Positions 41,823-50,797 are shown, numbered from the stretch's first letter. The stretch: 64,000 nucleotides of DNA from Cellulomonas iranensis NBRC 101100 = JCM 18110 (GCF_001552375.1 NZ_BCRB01000007.1:1-64000), one strand, 5' to 3'. Program-made: numbers and translations. Notes: a model not told the origin generated them from the sequence alone.

Positions 41823-43427
41823 TCACGCGGCGGCCCACGCGGCCGTGCGCAGCGCGTGCGGCGTGCGGTGGTCGGGCGGCACCTGCTCGCCGGTGCTGCG
41901 GCCGTGCGACACGACGACGATGTCGTCGGCGACGTCGCAGATCTCCTCCTCCTCGGAGGACACGAGCACGACCGTGAGGCCGCCCTCGTGGGCCAGCGCC
42001 CGCACGATGCGGTGGATCTCGGCCTTGACGCCGAGGTCGACGCCCTTGGTGGGCTCGTCGAGCAGCAGGACCCGCGGGTGCTGCGCGATCGCGCGGGCCA
42101 GCAGCACCTTCTGCTGGTTGCCGCCCGAGAGGCTGACGACGGGCCCGTGCCGGTCGCCGCGCACGCGCAGCTCGCCGAGCAGCGCGTCGGCCTCGCGCAG
42201 CATGCGTGGCTTGTCAAGCAGGCCCGCGCGCCGGTACCGGCGCAGCACGGGCAGCGCGACGTTCATGGGCGAGTCCAGCGCGGGCACGATGCCGTCGGAC
42301 TTGCGCTCCTCGGTGAGGTAGACGACCCCGGCGCGCTGGGCGCGGGCGGGCGTCGTCGGCCGGTAGGGCCGGCCGTCGAGCGTGACGGTGCCGGACGTGA
42401 CGGGTGCGAGCCCGACGAGCGCGCGCAGCACCTCGGTGCGTCCGGCGCCGACCAGGCCGTAGAGGCCGAGCACGCGGCCCGGCTCGGCGGTGAGGCTCAC
42501 GCCGTGCACGCCGGGTGCCACCAGGTCGCGGACCTCGAGCCGGGGCCCGGTCACGCCCTGCGGCACCCAGCGGTGCACGTCGGCCACGACGGGGGCGGCG
42601 GCGGCCGCCCCCGTCGTGCCTGCCTCGGCCGGCACGTCACCGTCAGGGGAGCGGCGACGTGCCTCGTCGGCCTCGGCAGCCTCGTCGCCCGCGATCGCGG
42701 CGACCACGTCGTGGCGGCTGACCTCGTCGACGCGTGCGTCGATGCGCACGCGTCCGTCGACCAGCGCGACCACGCGGTTGCACACGGCGTACAGCTCGTC
42801 GAGCTTGTGGTCGACGAACACGACGCCCATGCCGCCCGCCGCGAGCGAGCGCACCATCTCGAGCAGCCGCTCGACCTGACCGCCTTCGAGGGAGGTGGTC
42901 GGCTCGTCGAGCAGCAGGTAGCGGGCCTTGCGGTGGGTGGCGACGGCGATCTCGAGCATCTGCCGGGTCGCGACGGGGTAGTCGCCCAGGCGCCGGTCGA
43001 CGTCGACGTCGATGCCGAACTGCTCGACGAGCCGCCGCGCGTCGTCCCGCATGGCCTCGCGGCGCAGCAGGCCGGCGCGCGAGCGCTCGGCGCCCAGGTG
43101 CACGTTCTGCGCCACCGTGAGGTTGGGCAGCAGCGCGAGCTCCTGGTAGACGGTCGCGATGCCGGCGCCGATCGCCGCGGCGGGCGAGTCGATCGCGCGG
43201 TCGGCGCCGTCGACGACGATCCGCCCGTCCTCGGGCGTGGTGGCGCCGGAGATCACGCGCAGCAGCGTGGACTTCCCGGCGCCGTTGTGACCCACGAGCC
43301 CGACGACGTCGCCGGGCCGCACGTCGACCGAGACGCCGTGCAGGACCGGCACTCCGGAGTACCGCTTGACGATGCCGCGGACGCCGAGCCCTGCCGTGCC
43401 GTGCGTCCCGGTCGACGTGGTGGTCAT
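41823..43427 (-). CDS. Sugar ABC importer ATPase, RbsA/XylG type
   Basis: This 534-residue protein has two fused nucleotide-binding domains. The first has GHNGAGKST, the degenerate signature YPVATRQMLEIA normal for this subfamily, and LLLDEPTTSLE. The second has GLVGAGRTE, LSGGNQQKV and LLLDEPTKGVD. A 45-residue Ala/Glu-rich linker between them is longer than usual. It powers the importer with the permease and binding protein next to it; ATG 43427 lies one base after the binding-protein stop. Confidence 0.95.
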   Translation of the reverse strand: MTTTSTGTHGTAGLGVRGIVKRYSGVPVLHGVSVDVRPGDVVGLVGHNGAGKSTLLRVISGATTPEDGRIVVDGADRAIDSPAAAIGAGIATVYQELALLPNLTVAQNVHLGAERSRAGLLRREAMRDDARRLVEQFGIDVDVDRRLGDYPVATRQMLEIAVATHRKARYLLLDEPTTSLEGGQVERLLEMVRSLAAGGMGVVFVDHKLDELYAVCNRVVALVDGRVRIDARVDEVSRHDVVAAIAGDEAAEADEARRRSPDGDVPAEAGTTGAAAAAPVVADVHRWVPQGVTGPRLEVRDLVAPGVHGVSLTAEPGRVLGLYGLVGAGRTEVLRALVGLAPVTSGTVTLDGRPYRPTTPARAQRAGVVYLTEERKSDGIVPALDSPMNVALPVLRRYRRAGLLDKPRMLREADALLGELRVRGDRHGPVVSLSGGNQQKVLLARAIAQHPRVLLLDEPTKGVDLGVKAEIHRIVRALAHEGGLTVVLVSSEEEEICDVADDIVVVSHGRSTGEQVPPDHRTPHALRTAAWAAA

Positions 43428-43428
43428 G

Positions 43429-44454
43429 TCAGCCGACCTCGCCCGGGCCGGGGGTCTCGCCGACCGTGAACATCTTCAGCGGCTTGAGGATCTCCTTCTC
43501 GGGGGTGCCGCCGTCGACCCACGCGCGGATCTGCTCGACGACGTCGGCGCCGTAGACCGCGGGCTCCTGCGCGACGCAGCCGGGGTACTGCTCGGTGAGC
43601 GTGGTCTCGGCGGCGCAGAACCCGTAGACCTTGACCTGGCTGTTGGCTCCGAGCGCCTGCAGCGCGCCGTAGGACGCGGGGCCGGTCGACGCGAAGATCA
43701 CGTTGATGTCGGGGTTGCCGGACAGCATCTCGGTGGTGGCGCGCAGCGAGTCGTCGGGCTTGACGTTGCCGTCGACCTTGGCGACGACCTCGGCGTTCGC
43801 GTTCGCCTTGATGGCGTCCTCGAAGCCCTGGTCGCGCATCTGCGTGGGCGTCTCGTCGGGCTCGGTGACGAACCCGATCTTCAGCGCCGCGTCGGCGCCG
43901 AGGTCCTTGAGCACCTGCTCGGCGGTCTGCCGGCCGCCCGCGACGTTGTCGGCGCCGAGGTACTGCACGATCGACGCGCCCTGCGACTGCAGCGCGTCGG
44001 GGTCGATGCCGACGTTGACGGTGAACACGGGCACGCCCGCGTCGTTCGCGGCCTTGACGATCGCGGCGCCCGGCTCGGACTTGACGGCGTTGAGGGCCAG
44101 CGCGCAGGGCTTCTTCTGCAGCATGGACTGCGCCTGCGCGAGCTGGTTCGCGTCGTCGTCGTCGGCGATCTGGACCTCGACCTTGAAGCCGTTCTCGGCG
44201 CCCGCGTCCTCGAAGCCCTTCTTCATGGCGACGTAGTACGGGTTGGTGAGGTTGGGCAGCGCGACCGCGACGTAGGGGGTGTCGTCGTCGCAGGACGCCG
44301 GGCGCGGGATGCCGCCGGCCTCGGCGGACGAGCCGCTCGTGGCGCCGCCGCCGGACGAGCCGCCGCCGGTGCCGGTGTCGACGGCGCCGCACGCGCCGAG
44401 CGCGAGGGTGAGGGCGCACAGGCCGGTGGCCAGCGCAGGGATCCGAAGCTTCAT
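43429..44454 (-). CDS. Sugar ABC importer binding lipoprotein, RbsB type
   Basis: This 341-residue lipoprotein has a signal peptide starting MKLRIPALATGL and the lipobox LGAC. The periplasmic-binding fold shows VAVALPNLTNPYYVAMKKGFEDA, the typical first strand and loop of pentose- and hexose-binding proteins, and INVIFASTGPASYGALQAL in the second lobe. AGGAGA before ATG 44454 sets the start. It delivers sugar to the permease encoded 111 bases upstream. Confidence 0.94.
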   Translation of the reverse strand: MKLRIPALATGLCALTLALGACGAVDTGTGGGSSGGGATSGSSAEAGGIPRPASCDDDTPYVAVALPNLTNPYYVAMKKGFEDAGAENGFKVEVQIADDDDANQLAQAQSMLQKKPCALALNAVKSEPGAAIVKAANDAGVPVFTVNVGIDPDALQSQGASIVQYLGADNVAGGRQTAEQVLKDLGADAALKIGFVTEPDETPTQMRDQGFEDAIKANANAEVVAKVDGNVKPDDSLRATTEMLSGNPDINVIFASTGPASYGALQALGANSQVKVYGFCAAETTLTEQYPGCVAQEPAVYGADVVEQIRAWVDGGTPEKEILKPLKMFTVGETPGPGEVG

Positions 44455-44565
44455 CGCTCTCTCTCCTGGGTGTGGTGGGACGGTCGTGCGGCGGGTCGCC
44501 GGGACGTCGCGTCGCACGGGACGTGGGTACGTGGGGGTGGGCCGTGGGTGCGGGTGTGGGGCGGC

Positions 44566-45621
44566 TCAGCCGGTGCGTGCGCCGTCGGCGGCGCGCGCGG
44601 GCTGCGGTGCGTCGCTCGTGGCGACGGGGTCCGCGGGCGGGGTGGGTCCGCCGCGGTGCAGGACGCGTCCGAGCAGGTCGCTCAGGGACGACTGCCGGCG
44701 GTAGGTGTCGATGATGACGCCGCCGAGGATGATGAGGCCGATGACCAGGGGCTGCCAGTAGCTCTGCACGCCGACGACGTTCATGCCGTTGGAGACCGTG
44801 CCGATGAGCACGGCGCCGAGCAGCGCGCCGGGCAGCGAGCCGATGCCGCCGAAGAGGCTGACGCCGCCGACGACGGCCGCGGCGATCGAGTAGAAGAGCT
44901 CGTTGCCGGAGCCGGCCGACGGGTAGCCGACCATGAGTCGCGAGGTGACGATGAGGCCGCCCATGCCGGCGCACAGGCCGGACAGCGCGTAGACGAGCAT
45001 GGTGACGCGGCCGATCGGGATGCCGGACAGGCGCGAGGTCTCGCGGTTGCCGCCGACGGCGTAGATGTGGACGCCCGTGGGGGTGAGCCGCAGCAGGACC
45101 GTGAGGACGATCGCGAAGACGACGACGAGCACGACCGGCATGGGCACGCCGAACAGCGAGCCGCGGCCGATGATCGCGAACATCGGGTCGGCGACGTTGA
45201 CGGAGCTGGCGCCGGTGAGGATGAGGGGGATGCTCGCGGCGACGCCGAAGGCGGCGAACGTGACGATGAACGGCGGCAGCCTGAGGTAGTGGATGAGCGC
45301 GCCGTTGACGGTGCCGACGAGCGCGCCGACGGCGAGCGCCGCGAGGGCCGCGACCCACCAGGGTGCGCCGCTGCGCATCGTGAGCGCCGCGATCATGCCG
45401 GTGAGCGCGACGTTCGACCCCGTGGACAGGTCGATGCCGCCCGTGAGGAGCACGAACGCCTGGCCCATCGCGAGGAACGCGATGACCGCTCCGTTGAGCA
45501 GCAGCAGGTTCGCGTTGTCGAACGTGCGGAACGTCGGGGACATCAGCCCGAAGATCGCCGCCACCAGCACGATGACGGCGAAGATGCCGAGCTCTTCGGG
45601 GATCCGGCGTCGTCTCGCCAT
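44566..45621 (-). CDS. Sugar ABC importer permease, RbsC type
   Basis: This 351-residue permease has about ten membrane helices and the BPD_transp_2 signatures LLTGGIDLSTGSNVALTGM, YAVGGNRETSRLSGIPI and GGVSLFGGIGSLPGALLGA. GGAGG lies 8 bases before ATG 45621. It is the first gene of the sugar operon and is preceded by two copies of the SorC-type operator. The last 30 residues are Pro/Ala-rich. Confidence 0.95.
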   Translation of the reverse strand: MARRRRIPEELGIFAVIVLVAAIFGLMSPTFRTFDNANLLLLNGAVIAFLAMGQAFVLLTGGIDLSTGSNVALTGMIAALTMRSGAPWWVAALAALAVGALVGTVNGALIHYLRLPPFIVTFAAFGVAASIPLILTGASSVNVADPMFAIIGRGSLFGVPMPVVLVVVFAIVLTVLLRLTPTGVHIYAVGGNRETSRLSGIPIGRVTMLVYALSGLCAGMGGLIVTSRLMVGYPSAGSGNELFYSIAAAVVGGVSLFGGIGSLPGALLGAVLIGTVSNGMNVVGVQSYWQPLVIGLIILGGVIIDTYRRQSSLSDLLGRVLHRGGPTPPADPVATSDAPQPARAADGARTG

Positions 45622-45643
45622 CGGTCCTGCCTCCTTGCAGATC

Positions 45644-45674
45644 GCTCATCTGAGCACCGCTCTATGCTCATCTG
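45644..45674. promoter_or_regulatory. Operator and half-operator for the sugar regulator
   Basis: GCTCA-TC-TGAGC (45644-45655) is a perfect 5-2-5 inverted repeat, and GCTCATCTG (45666-45674) repeats its left part 22 bases away. They lie 23-53 bases upstream of the permease start. A third copy sits at the regulator start, so the divergent regulator is the likely binder. Confidence 0.7.
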
Positions 45675-45748
45675 CCACCGACAGTACGTCCGGCGCCCAG
45701 CCTTGTCCACCGGCCCGAAGGTCACGGTTCAGAAACGTTCGAGCGCGC

Positions 45749-45766
45749 TACAGTGCTCACATGAGC
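45749..45766 (+). promoter_or_regulatory. Leaderless promoter and autoregulatory operator of the SorC-type gene
   Basis: A -10 box TACAGT (45749-45754) ends 6 bases before ATG 45761, and no ribosome binding site exists, so the mRNA is probably leaderless. The perfect inverted repeat GCTCA-CA-TGAGC (45755-45766) spans the start codon and would cover the transcription start. Binding there should repress the regulator's own gene. Confidence 0.68.
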
Positions 45767-46741
45767 GACACAGACGTGCGCGGCGCCACCGTCGACGACC
45801 GCGCCCTGATGGTCCTGGCCGCCCGCCGCTACTACGTCGACGACGCCTCCAAGGTGCAGATCGCCGACGAGCTCGGCGTCTCCCGCTTCAAGGTCGCGCG
45901 CCTGCTCGAGCAGGCCCGCGCGACCGGCGTCGTCACCATCACCATCCACGCCGACGGCCTCCAGCACCCCGCGCTCGCCGCACGCGTGCGCGACCACCTC
46001 GGCCTCACCGACGTCACGGTCGTCGAGGCCGGCGACGACCCCGACGCCGTGCGCCGCCACGTCGGCGAGGCCGCCGCCGAGATCCTCGGGTCCACGCTGC
46101 GCGCGGGCGAGGTGCTCGGCCTCGCGTGGGGCCGCACGCTCACCGCCATGAGCGCCGCCATGCCGCCGCTGCCACGCGTCGACGTCGTGCAGCTCACCGG
46201 CGCCATCGGCACCGACCTCGACGAGTCCCCCGTCGAGGTCGTGCGGCGCGTCGCGCTGCGCTCGGGCGGCACCGCGCGCCCGCTGTTCGCGCCGCTCGTC
46301 GTCGACGACCCCCGCACCGCGCAGGCCCTGCGCCGCCAGCCCGACGTCGCCGCGGCCCTGCGCATGTACGACGACGTCACCACGGCCGTCGTGTCCGTCG
46401 GCTCGTGGGCCCCGCCGGACTCGCAGCTGCTGCGCACCATCGGCGACGACGAGCGCGACGCGCTGCTCGCCGCGGGCGTGCGCGCCGAGGTCGCGTCGCT
46501 GCTCGTCTCCGACGACGGCCACCTCGTCGCACCGCACTTCCAGGACCGCTGCCTGACCATCGGGTTCGAGCAGATGCGCGCGATCCCCCGCATCGTCGCC
46601 GCTGCGGGCGGCGCGCAGAAGGCCCTCGCGGTCGCCGCGATCGTCCGCGCCGGGCTGTGCACCGAGCTCGTCACCGACCGCGCGCTCGCCGAGGCGCTGC
46701 TCGAGCTGCCGTCCCCCGCGACCGACCGCCCGCGCGCGTGA
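45761..46741 (+). CDS. SorC-family sugar-sensing transcriptional regulator
   Basis: This 326-residue regulator has an N-terminal helix-turn-helix (VLAARRYYVDDASKVQIADELGVSRFKVARLLEQA) and a sugar-phosphate-binding domain with GLAWGRTLTAM, VVQLTGAIG, LFAPLVVDD and the C-terminal GGAQKALAVAAIVRAGL. These are SorC/DeoR effector-domain blocks. It is divergent from the importer operon, shares operators with it, and overlaps the epimerase gene by 4 bases (GTGA). The inducer is probably a phosphorylated intermediate of the pathway. Confidence 0.93.
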   Translation: MSDTDVRGATVDDRALMVLAARRYYVDDASKVQIADELGVSRFKVARLLEQARATGVVTITIHADGLQHPALAARVRDHLGLTDVTVVEAGDDPDAVRRHVGEAAAEILGSTLRAGEVLGLAWGRTLTAMSAAMPPLPRVDVVQLTGAIGTDLDESPVEVVRRVALRSGGTARPLFAPLVVDDPRTAQALRRQPDVAAALRMYDDVTTAVVSVGSWAPPDSQLLRTIGDDERDALLAAGVRAEVASLLVSDDGHLVAPHFQDRCLTIGFEQMRAIPRIVAAAGGAQKALAVAAIVRAGLCTELVTDRALAEALLELPSPATDRPRA

Positions 46742-47385
46742 CCCCGGACGGGGCGGGTGCGGGAGCCTTCGACGTCGCCGCCTCGCTGTGGTCGACGCCG
46801 CCCGCCGACCTCGACGCCGAGGCCGCGCGCCTGACCGCGGCCGGGCTGCGCCGCTGGCACTGGGACGTCTCCGACGGCGCGTTCGCGGCCCCCGGCGGGT
46901 TCGACCCCGCGACCGTCGCGCGCCTGACCGCCGCGACCGGCCTGCCGGGCGAGGCGCACCTCATGGTCACCGACCCGCGCCCCGTGCTCGACGCGTGGGC
47001 CGACGTGTGCGGCACGGTGATCGTGCACGCCGAGGCCACCGGCTGGCGCGAGGCGGTCGAGCACGTCCGCGCACGGGGTGCGCGCGGGGGCGTCGCGCTC
47101 TCCCCCGGCACGCCGCTCGACGTGCTCGCCGACCTGCCGCCCGACGTCGTCGTGCTGGTCATGGCGATCACGCCCGGGCAGGCGGGCAGCACGTTCCTGC
47201 CCGGCACGCCCGCGCGGCTCGACGCGCTCGCCGGCCGGCACCCGGGCCTCGGCGTCGACGGCGGCGTCACGCTCGACCACGCGCGCACGTGCGCGCGGCA
47301 CGGCGCCACCTGGGTCGTCAGCGGCTCCGCGCTGTGCGCGGCCCCCGACCCCGCCGCGTGGCTCGCGCGCGCTCGCACGTCCTGA
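46738..47385 (+). CDS. Ribulose-phosphate 3-epimerase-like protein
   Basis: This 215-residue TIM barrel of the RPE family retains the catalytic and metal residues: His and Asp in RRWHWDVSDG, His in EAHLMVTDP, and the second Asp in GVDGGV. The usual MDGxFVPN loop is SDGAFAAPGGF, and the NPGFGGQ phosphate loop is TPGQAGST, so substrate use may differ from housekeeping RPE. The GTG start overlaps the regulator stop. Together with the kinase, isomerase and aldolase it would feed a pentose or ketohexose phosphate into central metabolism. Confidence 0.87.
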   Translation: MTPDGAGAGAFDVAASLWSTPPADLDAEAARLTAAGLRRWHWDVSDGAFAAPGGFDPATVARLTAATGLPGEAHLMVTDPRPVLDAWADVCGTVIVHAEATGWREAVEHVRARGARGGVALSPGTPLDVLADLPPDVVVLVMAITPGQAGSTFLPGTPARLDALAGRHPGLGVDGGVTLDHARTCARHGATWVVSGSALCAAPDPAAWLARARTS

Positions 47386-47467
47386 CACGCCCACCCTCGA
47401 CGGCACCACCGGAGAGCGGCGCCGGGCGCGCCGGGCTCCAGCGCGGTGCACGGGTCCGGCACGCGCC

Positions 47468-47518
47468 GCATGCATGACGTCATCTACGCATGCAGAATGC
47501 TGCGAGCCGGCCTACCCT
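47468..47518 (+). promoter_or_regulatory. Palindromic operator and leaderless promoter of vapBC
   Basis: Two GCATGC boxes (47468-47473, 47488-47493) flank the palindrome TGACGTCA (47475-47482), a layout expected for VapBC autoregulation. A -10 box TACCCT (47513-47518) ends 6 bases before ATG 47525, with no ribosome binding site. Confidence 0.6.
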
Positions 47519-47524
47519 GAGGGC

Positions 47525-47758
47525 ATGAGCGTCTCCCTGACGGTGCGCGACGTGCCCGACGACGTGCGGGACGAGCTCGCTGCTCGGGCTGCCCGCAGCG
47601 GTCGGTCGCTGCAGGAGTACCTGCGTGCGACCCTCACCGAGCTCGCGTCGCACCCGTCCGCGGCCGACGCCCTCGCGACCGCGCGAGGGCGTGCCCGGTC
47701 GTACCCCGACCTCACCGCGCAGGACGTGCTGGACGACCTCGACGCCGGCCGACGGTGA
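47525..47758 (+). CDS. vapB: VapB/FitA-type antitoxin
   Basis: This 77-residue protein has an N-terminal ribbon-helix-helix fold, VSLTVRDVPDDVRDELAARAARSGRSLQEYLRATL, which binds the operator. The C-terminal acidic helix (SYPDLTAQDVLDDLDAGRR) should plug the toxin active site. It overlaps the toxin gene by 4 bases (GTGA). The FitA subtype is suggested by the DVPDDVRDEL phrase. Confidence 0.9.
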   Translation: MSVSLTVRDVPDDVRDELAARAARSGRSLQEYLRATLTELASHPSAADALATARGRARSYPDLTAQDVLDDLDAGRR

Positions 47759-48153
47759 GCCGGCTGCTCGTCGTCGACGCCTCCGCCGTGCTCGCCGTGC
47801 TGCTCGACCCCGGCGCACGTGGCGAGCAGGCCGCCCGGCACGCGCACGGCGCGCGGCTGGTCGCCCCCGACGTCCTGGGGTACGAGGTGCTGAACGTGCT
47901 GCGCCGTCGCCGCGCCTCCGGCCACCTCACCACCAACCAGGCCGACCTCGCGGTCCGCACGTGGGACGAGCTGCCCGTCGAGCTGTGGGCCCTCGCGCCT
48001 CTCCAGGACCGCGTGTGGCGGCTCACCCACAACCTGTCGGCGTACGACGCCGCGTACGTCGCGCTCGCCGAGCACCTCGACGCACCGCTGCTCACCGGCG
48101 ACCACCGGCTGGCGGACGCGCCCGGCGTCGGATGCACCGTGGTCACGGTCTGA
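47755..48153 (+). CDS. vapC: VapC-type PIN-domain toxin ribonuclease
   Basis: This 132-residue PIN domain carries all four expected acidic positions: Asp8 in LLVVDASAVLAV, Glu in GYEVLNVLRR, Asp in SAYDAAYVALAEH and Asp in LLTGDHRLADA. It is predicted to cleave RNA in a metal-dependent way and to be neutralised by the antitoxin encoded just upstream. The GTG start is fixed by the overlap. Confidence 0.93.
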   Translation: MSRLLVVDASAVLAVLLDPGARGEQAARHAHGARLVAPDVLGYEVLNVLRRRRASGHLTTNQADLAVRTWDELPVELWALAPLQDRVWRLTHNLSAYDAAYVALAEHLDAPLLTGDHRLADAPGVGCTVVTV

Positions 48154-48398
48154 GCGGCTCCGCGGGCCGAGCACGCACGCCTCGACCGTGACCTCCCGGC
48201 AACACGCGTGACACACCGCGCTCGTACCGTCGCGGGACCGGCCGGGCGGGAGCCCGGGACCGGCGCACGGCACGTGCACGCACGGCTCCGTCCGCACCCG
48301 TGGACACGGCGGTCCCGACGCGTCACGCTGGGCCCGGACCCGACCCCTCGGGCCGCACCCGCAGGTCGAGTCAGGGCGCACGTCGCGAGGAGGGCCGC

Positions 48399-50630
48399 AT
48401 GTTCGACCACGTCGACCCCTTCATCGGCACGGACGCGACCGACCTGCCCGAGCCGTCGGGCCTCGCGGCGACGTGGTGGTGGCCCAAGCCGCAGGTCGGC
48501 AACACGCACCCGGGCGCGACGTACCCGTTCGGCATGGTCTCGGCGTGCGCGTACTCGGGCGCGTACCCCACCGGGTACGGGCGGTACGACCTGTCGACCG
48601 AGGGCCGACCGCCCGTCCTGCACGACCGGCTCGTGGCCAGCGGGTTCACGCACTTCCAGCAGTCCGGCACGGGTGCGATCCGCAAGTACTACAACTACTT
48701 CCGTGTGACGCCCATGCTGTCCCCCCTGGACGACCTCGGGCAGGCGTGGGAGATCGTCGACGAGGTCGCGCAGCCCGGGTACTACGCGGCGACGCTCGCG
48801 TCGGGCATCCGCGCCGAGATCACCGTCGGGCCCAAGTCGGCCGTGCACCGGTACACGTTCCCCGCGCACCACGACGCGCGGCTCGTCATCGACTTCTCGC
48901 TCGGCGGGCTCGACATCCCGTACGGCCGGACCATCCCGCTGCGCGCGCACCTCGGGTCCGTCGCACCCGGGTGCGCCGAAGGCGAGGTCGTCGTCGAGGG
49001 CGCGCCGCTCGCGGTGCGGGTCGAGTGCGACGCCCCGCACTGGCGGCAGATGCTCTGGTACGACCGGCGGCTCATGCCCGGCGGCACGCGCCTCGACTTC
49101 GACCGCATCCGCCCCACGACGCTGCGCCCGTTCGGGCTCATGTGGGCCGGGCCGACCGAGCCGGGGCAGGTCGTCGAGCTGCGGTTCGGGTTCTCGCTGC
49201 GGGGCGTCGAGCAGGCCGCGCGCACGCTCGAGCACGAGTGCGGGCCGGGGCCGTCGTCGTTCGACCGCCGACGCGCGACCACGCAGGCCGTGTGGCGCGA
49301 GCACCTCGGCAAGGTGCAGGTCGACACGCCGTCGTCGGACCGCGCGACCGTGCTCGGCACCGCGCTGTACCACTCGCTGATCAAGCCGTGCCTCGCGGTC
49401 GACGAGTCCCCGTTCTGGCCGACGCCCGGCCCGTTCGCGTTCGACCTGTCGACCATGTGGGACATCTACCGCACGCACCTGCCGCTCATGACGACGCTCG
49501 CGCCGGACCGCGCGGTCGAGCTCGCGAACGCGCTGCTGCACATCGCCGAGGAGGAGGGCAACCTGCCCATCGGCTACCGCATGGCGCGCGGCGCGGACCG
49601 GTTCAGCCGGCAGGGGTCGGCGCTCGCGCACACGTTCCTCGCCGACCTGTGCGCGCTGGGGCTGCCGGGCGTCGACTGGGACTGGGCCCTGGTGCACATG
49701 CACGACGACCTGCGCCGCACGTACGGCGAGGAGTTCCTGCTGCACGGGCGCACGCACCCCATCAGCCACACGCTCGACATCGCGTTCGGGTACTGGTGCT
49801 CGGCGATCGTCGCGGGGCGCGTCGGGGACCTCACGCTCGTCGAGCAGTTCGGGCCGCTCGCGGCGCGGTGGGCCAACGCGTTCGACCCGGCGACGGGCCT
49901 GCTGCACGACTCGACGTACTACGAGGGTGGCCGGTGGAACTACTCGTTCCGGCTGCTGCACGACATGGCGTCGCGCATCGGGCTCGCGGGTGGCGACGAC
50001 GCGTTCGTCGCGATGCTCGACCGGTTCTTCGGCTTCGGCGCCGACCCCGTCAAGCAGCCCGGCCTGCTGCCGGACGTCGACGAGATGGCCACCGGGTACG
50101 CGCTCGACCGGTTCGAGGGCCTCAACAACGAGCCCGACATGGAGGCCCCCTGGGCGTACATGTACGCGGGGCGCCCCGACCGCACGGCGCAGGTCGTGCA
50201 CGACGTCGTGCACCAGCAGTTCGGCACGGGCCGCGGGGGCCTGCCCGGCAACGACGACTCCGGCGGCCTGTCGTCCTGGTACGTGTGGGCGACGCTCGGG
50301 CTGTTCCCCGTCGCCGGGCAGAACCTGTTCCTGCTGAACGCGCCCGCGTGGCGCGAGTCCCGGCTCGACGTGGGCGGGCGCGCGCTGACGATCGAGACGA
50401 CGGGGTTCGTCGAGCCCGAGCCCGGCGGGCCGGTGCAGCACGTGCAGTCGGTGCACCTCGACGGCGTGCCGCTCGACCGGCCGTTCCTCACCGGCGGCGA
50501 GCTGCACGCGGGCGGCCGGCTGCTGGTCGGTCTGGGCCCGGAGCCGTCGGGCTGGGGCACGCAGCACCGACCACCCAGCGCGCGGGCGCCGCACGTCGAC
50601 GTCCCGCTCCCCCGCCTGACCCGCCCGTAG
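48399..50630 (+). CDS. GH92 family glycosidase (alpha-mannosidase type), cytoplasmic
   Basis: This 743-residue enzyme starts MFDHVDPFIGT, the hallmark GH92 opening, with HPGATYPFGMVS next. Catalytic and calcium-site blocks of the C-terminal domain are present: EGLNNEPDMEAPWAYMYAG and PGNDDSGGLSSWYVWATLGLFP. GH92 enzymes are calcium-dependent exo-alpha-mannosidases. There is no signal peptide, unlike many family members, so it should act on imported oligosaccharides or internal mannosides. GAGGAGGG precedes ATG 48399. A glycosyltransferase gene follows after a repeat-bearing gap. Confidence 0.92.
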   Translation: MFDHVDPFIGTDATDLPEPSGLAATWWWPKPQVGNTHPGATYPFGMVSACAYSGAYPTGYGRYDLSTEGRPPVLHDRLVASGFTHFQQSGTGAIRKYYNYFRVTPMLSPLDDLGQAWEIVDEVAQPGYYAATLASGIRAEITVGPKSAVHRYTFPAHHDARLVIDFSLGGLDIPYGRTIPLRAHLGSVAPGCAEGEVVVEGAPLAVRVECDAPHWRQMLWYDRRLMPGGTRLDFDRIRPTTLRPFGLMWAGPTEPGQVVELRFGFSLRGVEQAARTLEHECGPGPSSFDRRRATTQAVWREHLGKVQVDTPSSDRATVLGTALYHSLIKPCLAVDESPFWPTPGPFAFDLSTMWDIYRTHLPLMTTLAPDRAVELANALLHIAEEEGNLPIGYRMARGADRFSRQGSALAHTFLADLCALGLPGVDWDWALVHMHDDLRRTYGEEFLLHGRTHPISHTLDIAFGYWCSAIVAGRVGDLTLVEQFGPLAARWANAFDPATGLLHDSTYYEGGRWNYSFRLLHDMASRIGLAGGDDAFVAMLDRFFGFGADPVKQPGLLPDVDEMATGYALDRFEGLNNEPDMEAPWAYMYAGRPDRTAQVVHDVVHQQFGTGRGGLPGNDDSGGLSSWYVWATLGLFPVAGQNLFLLNAPAWRESRLDVGGRALTIETTGFVEPEPGGPVQHVQSVHLDGVPLDRPFLTGGELHAGGRLLVGLGPEPSGWGTQHRPPSARAPHVDVPLPRLTRP

Positions 50631-50676
50631 CCCGGCCCCGCTCCTCCCGACCGCCCCCCTGACCGCCCCTCCCCTG

Positions 50677-50797
50677 ACCGCGAGAGCGCGATCCAGTCAC
50701 CACCACCGCCCGCACCCGACCACTCGTCACCGCGAGAGGTCGATCCAGTCACCCGACCCCGACCGCCCCTTCCACCGCGAGGGGTCGATCCGGTCAC
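50677..50797. repeat. Three 24-base direct repeats upstream of the GT4 gene
   Basis: Units at 50677-50700, 50729-50752 and 50774-50797 share the core ACCGCGAG, two to four variable bases, then CGATCC(A/G)GTCAC. Spacers are 28 and 21 bases. A weak fourth match overlaps the ribosome binding site of the following gene (CCGAGAGGACGACG). They could be binding sites controlling that gene. Confidence 0.8.

Noticed and set aside
43366-47385. A 1,339-codon open frame on the + strand
   Set aside because: Most of it is antisense to the ABC importer genes and out of frame with the regulator, with Arg/Asp/Gly-rich nonsense composition. Only its last 215 codons, the RPE-like gene, are real.
38968-47385. 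The sugar locus as a sulfoquinovose transaldolase (sulfo-TAL) pathway
   Set aside because: No sulfoquinovosidase and no sulfolactaldehyde enzyme is present. The kinase and epimerase do not fit that route.
50677-50797. The three 24-base repeats as a CRISPR array
   Set aside because: Spacers are 28 and 21 bases, unequal, and the repeats have variable centres and no internal palindrome of CRISPR type.
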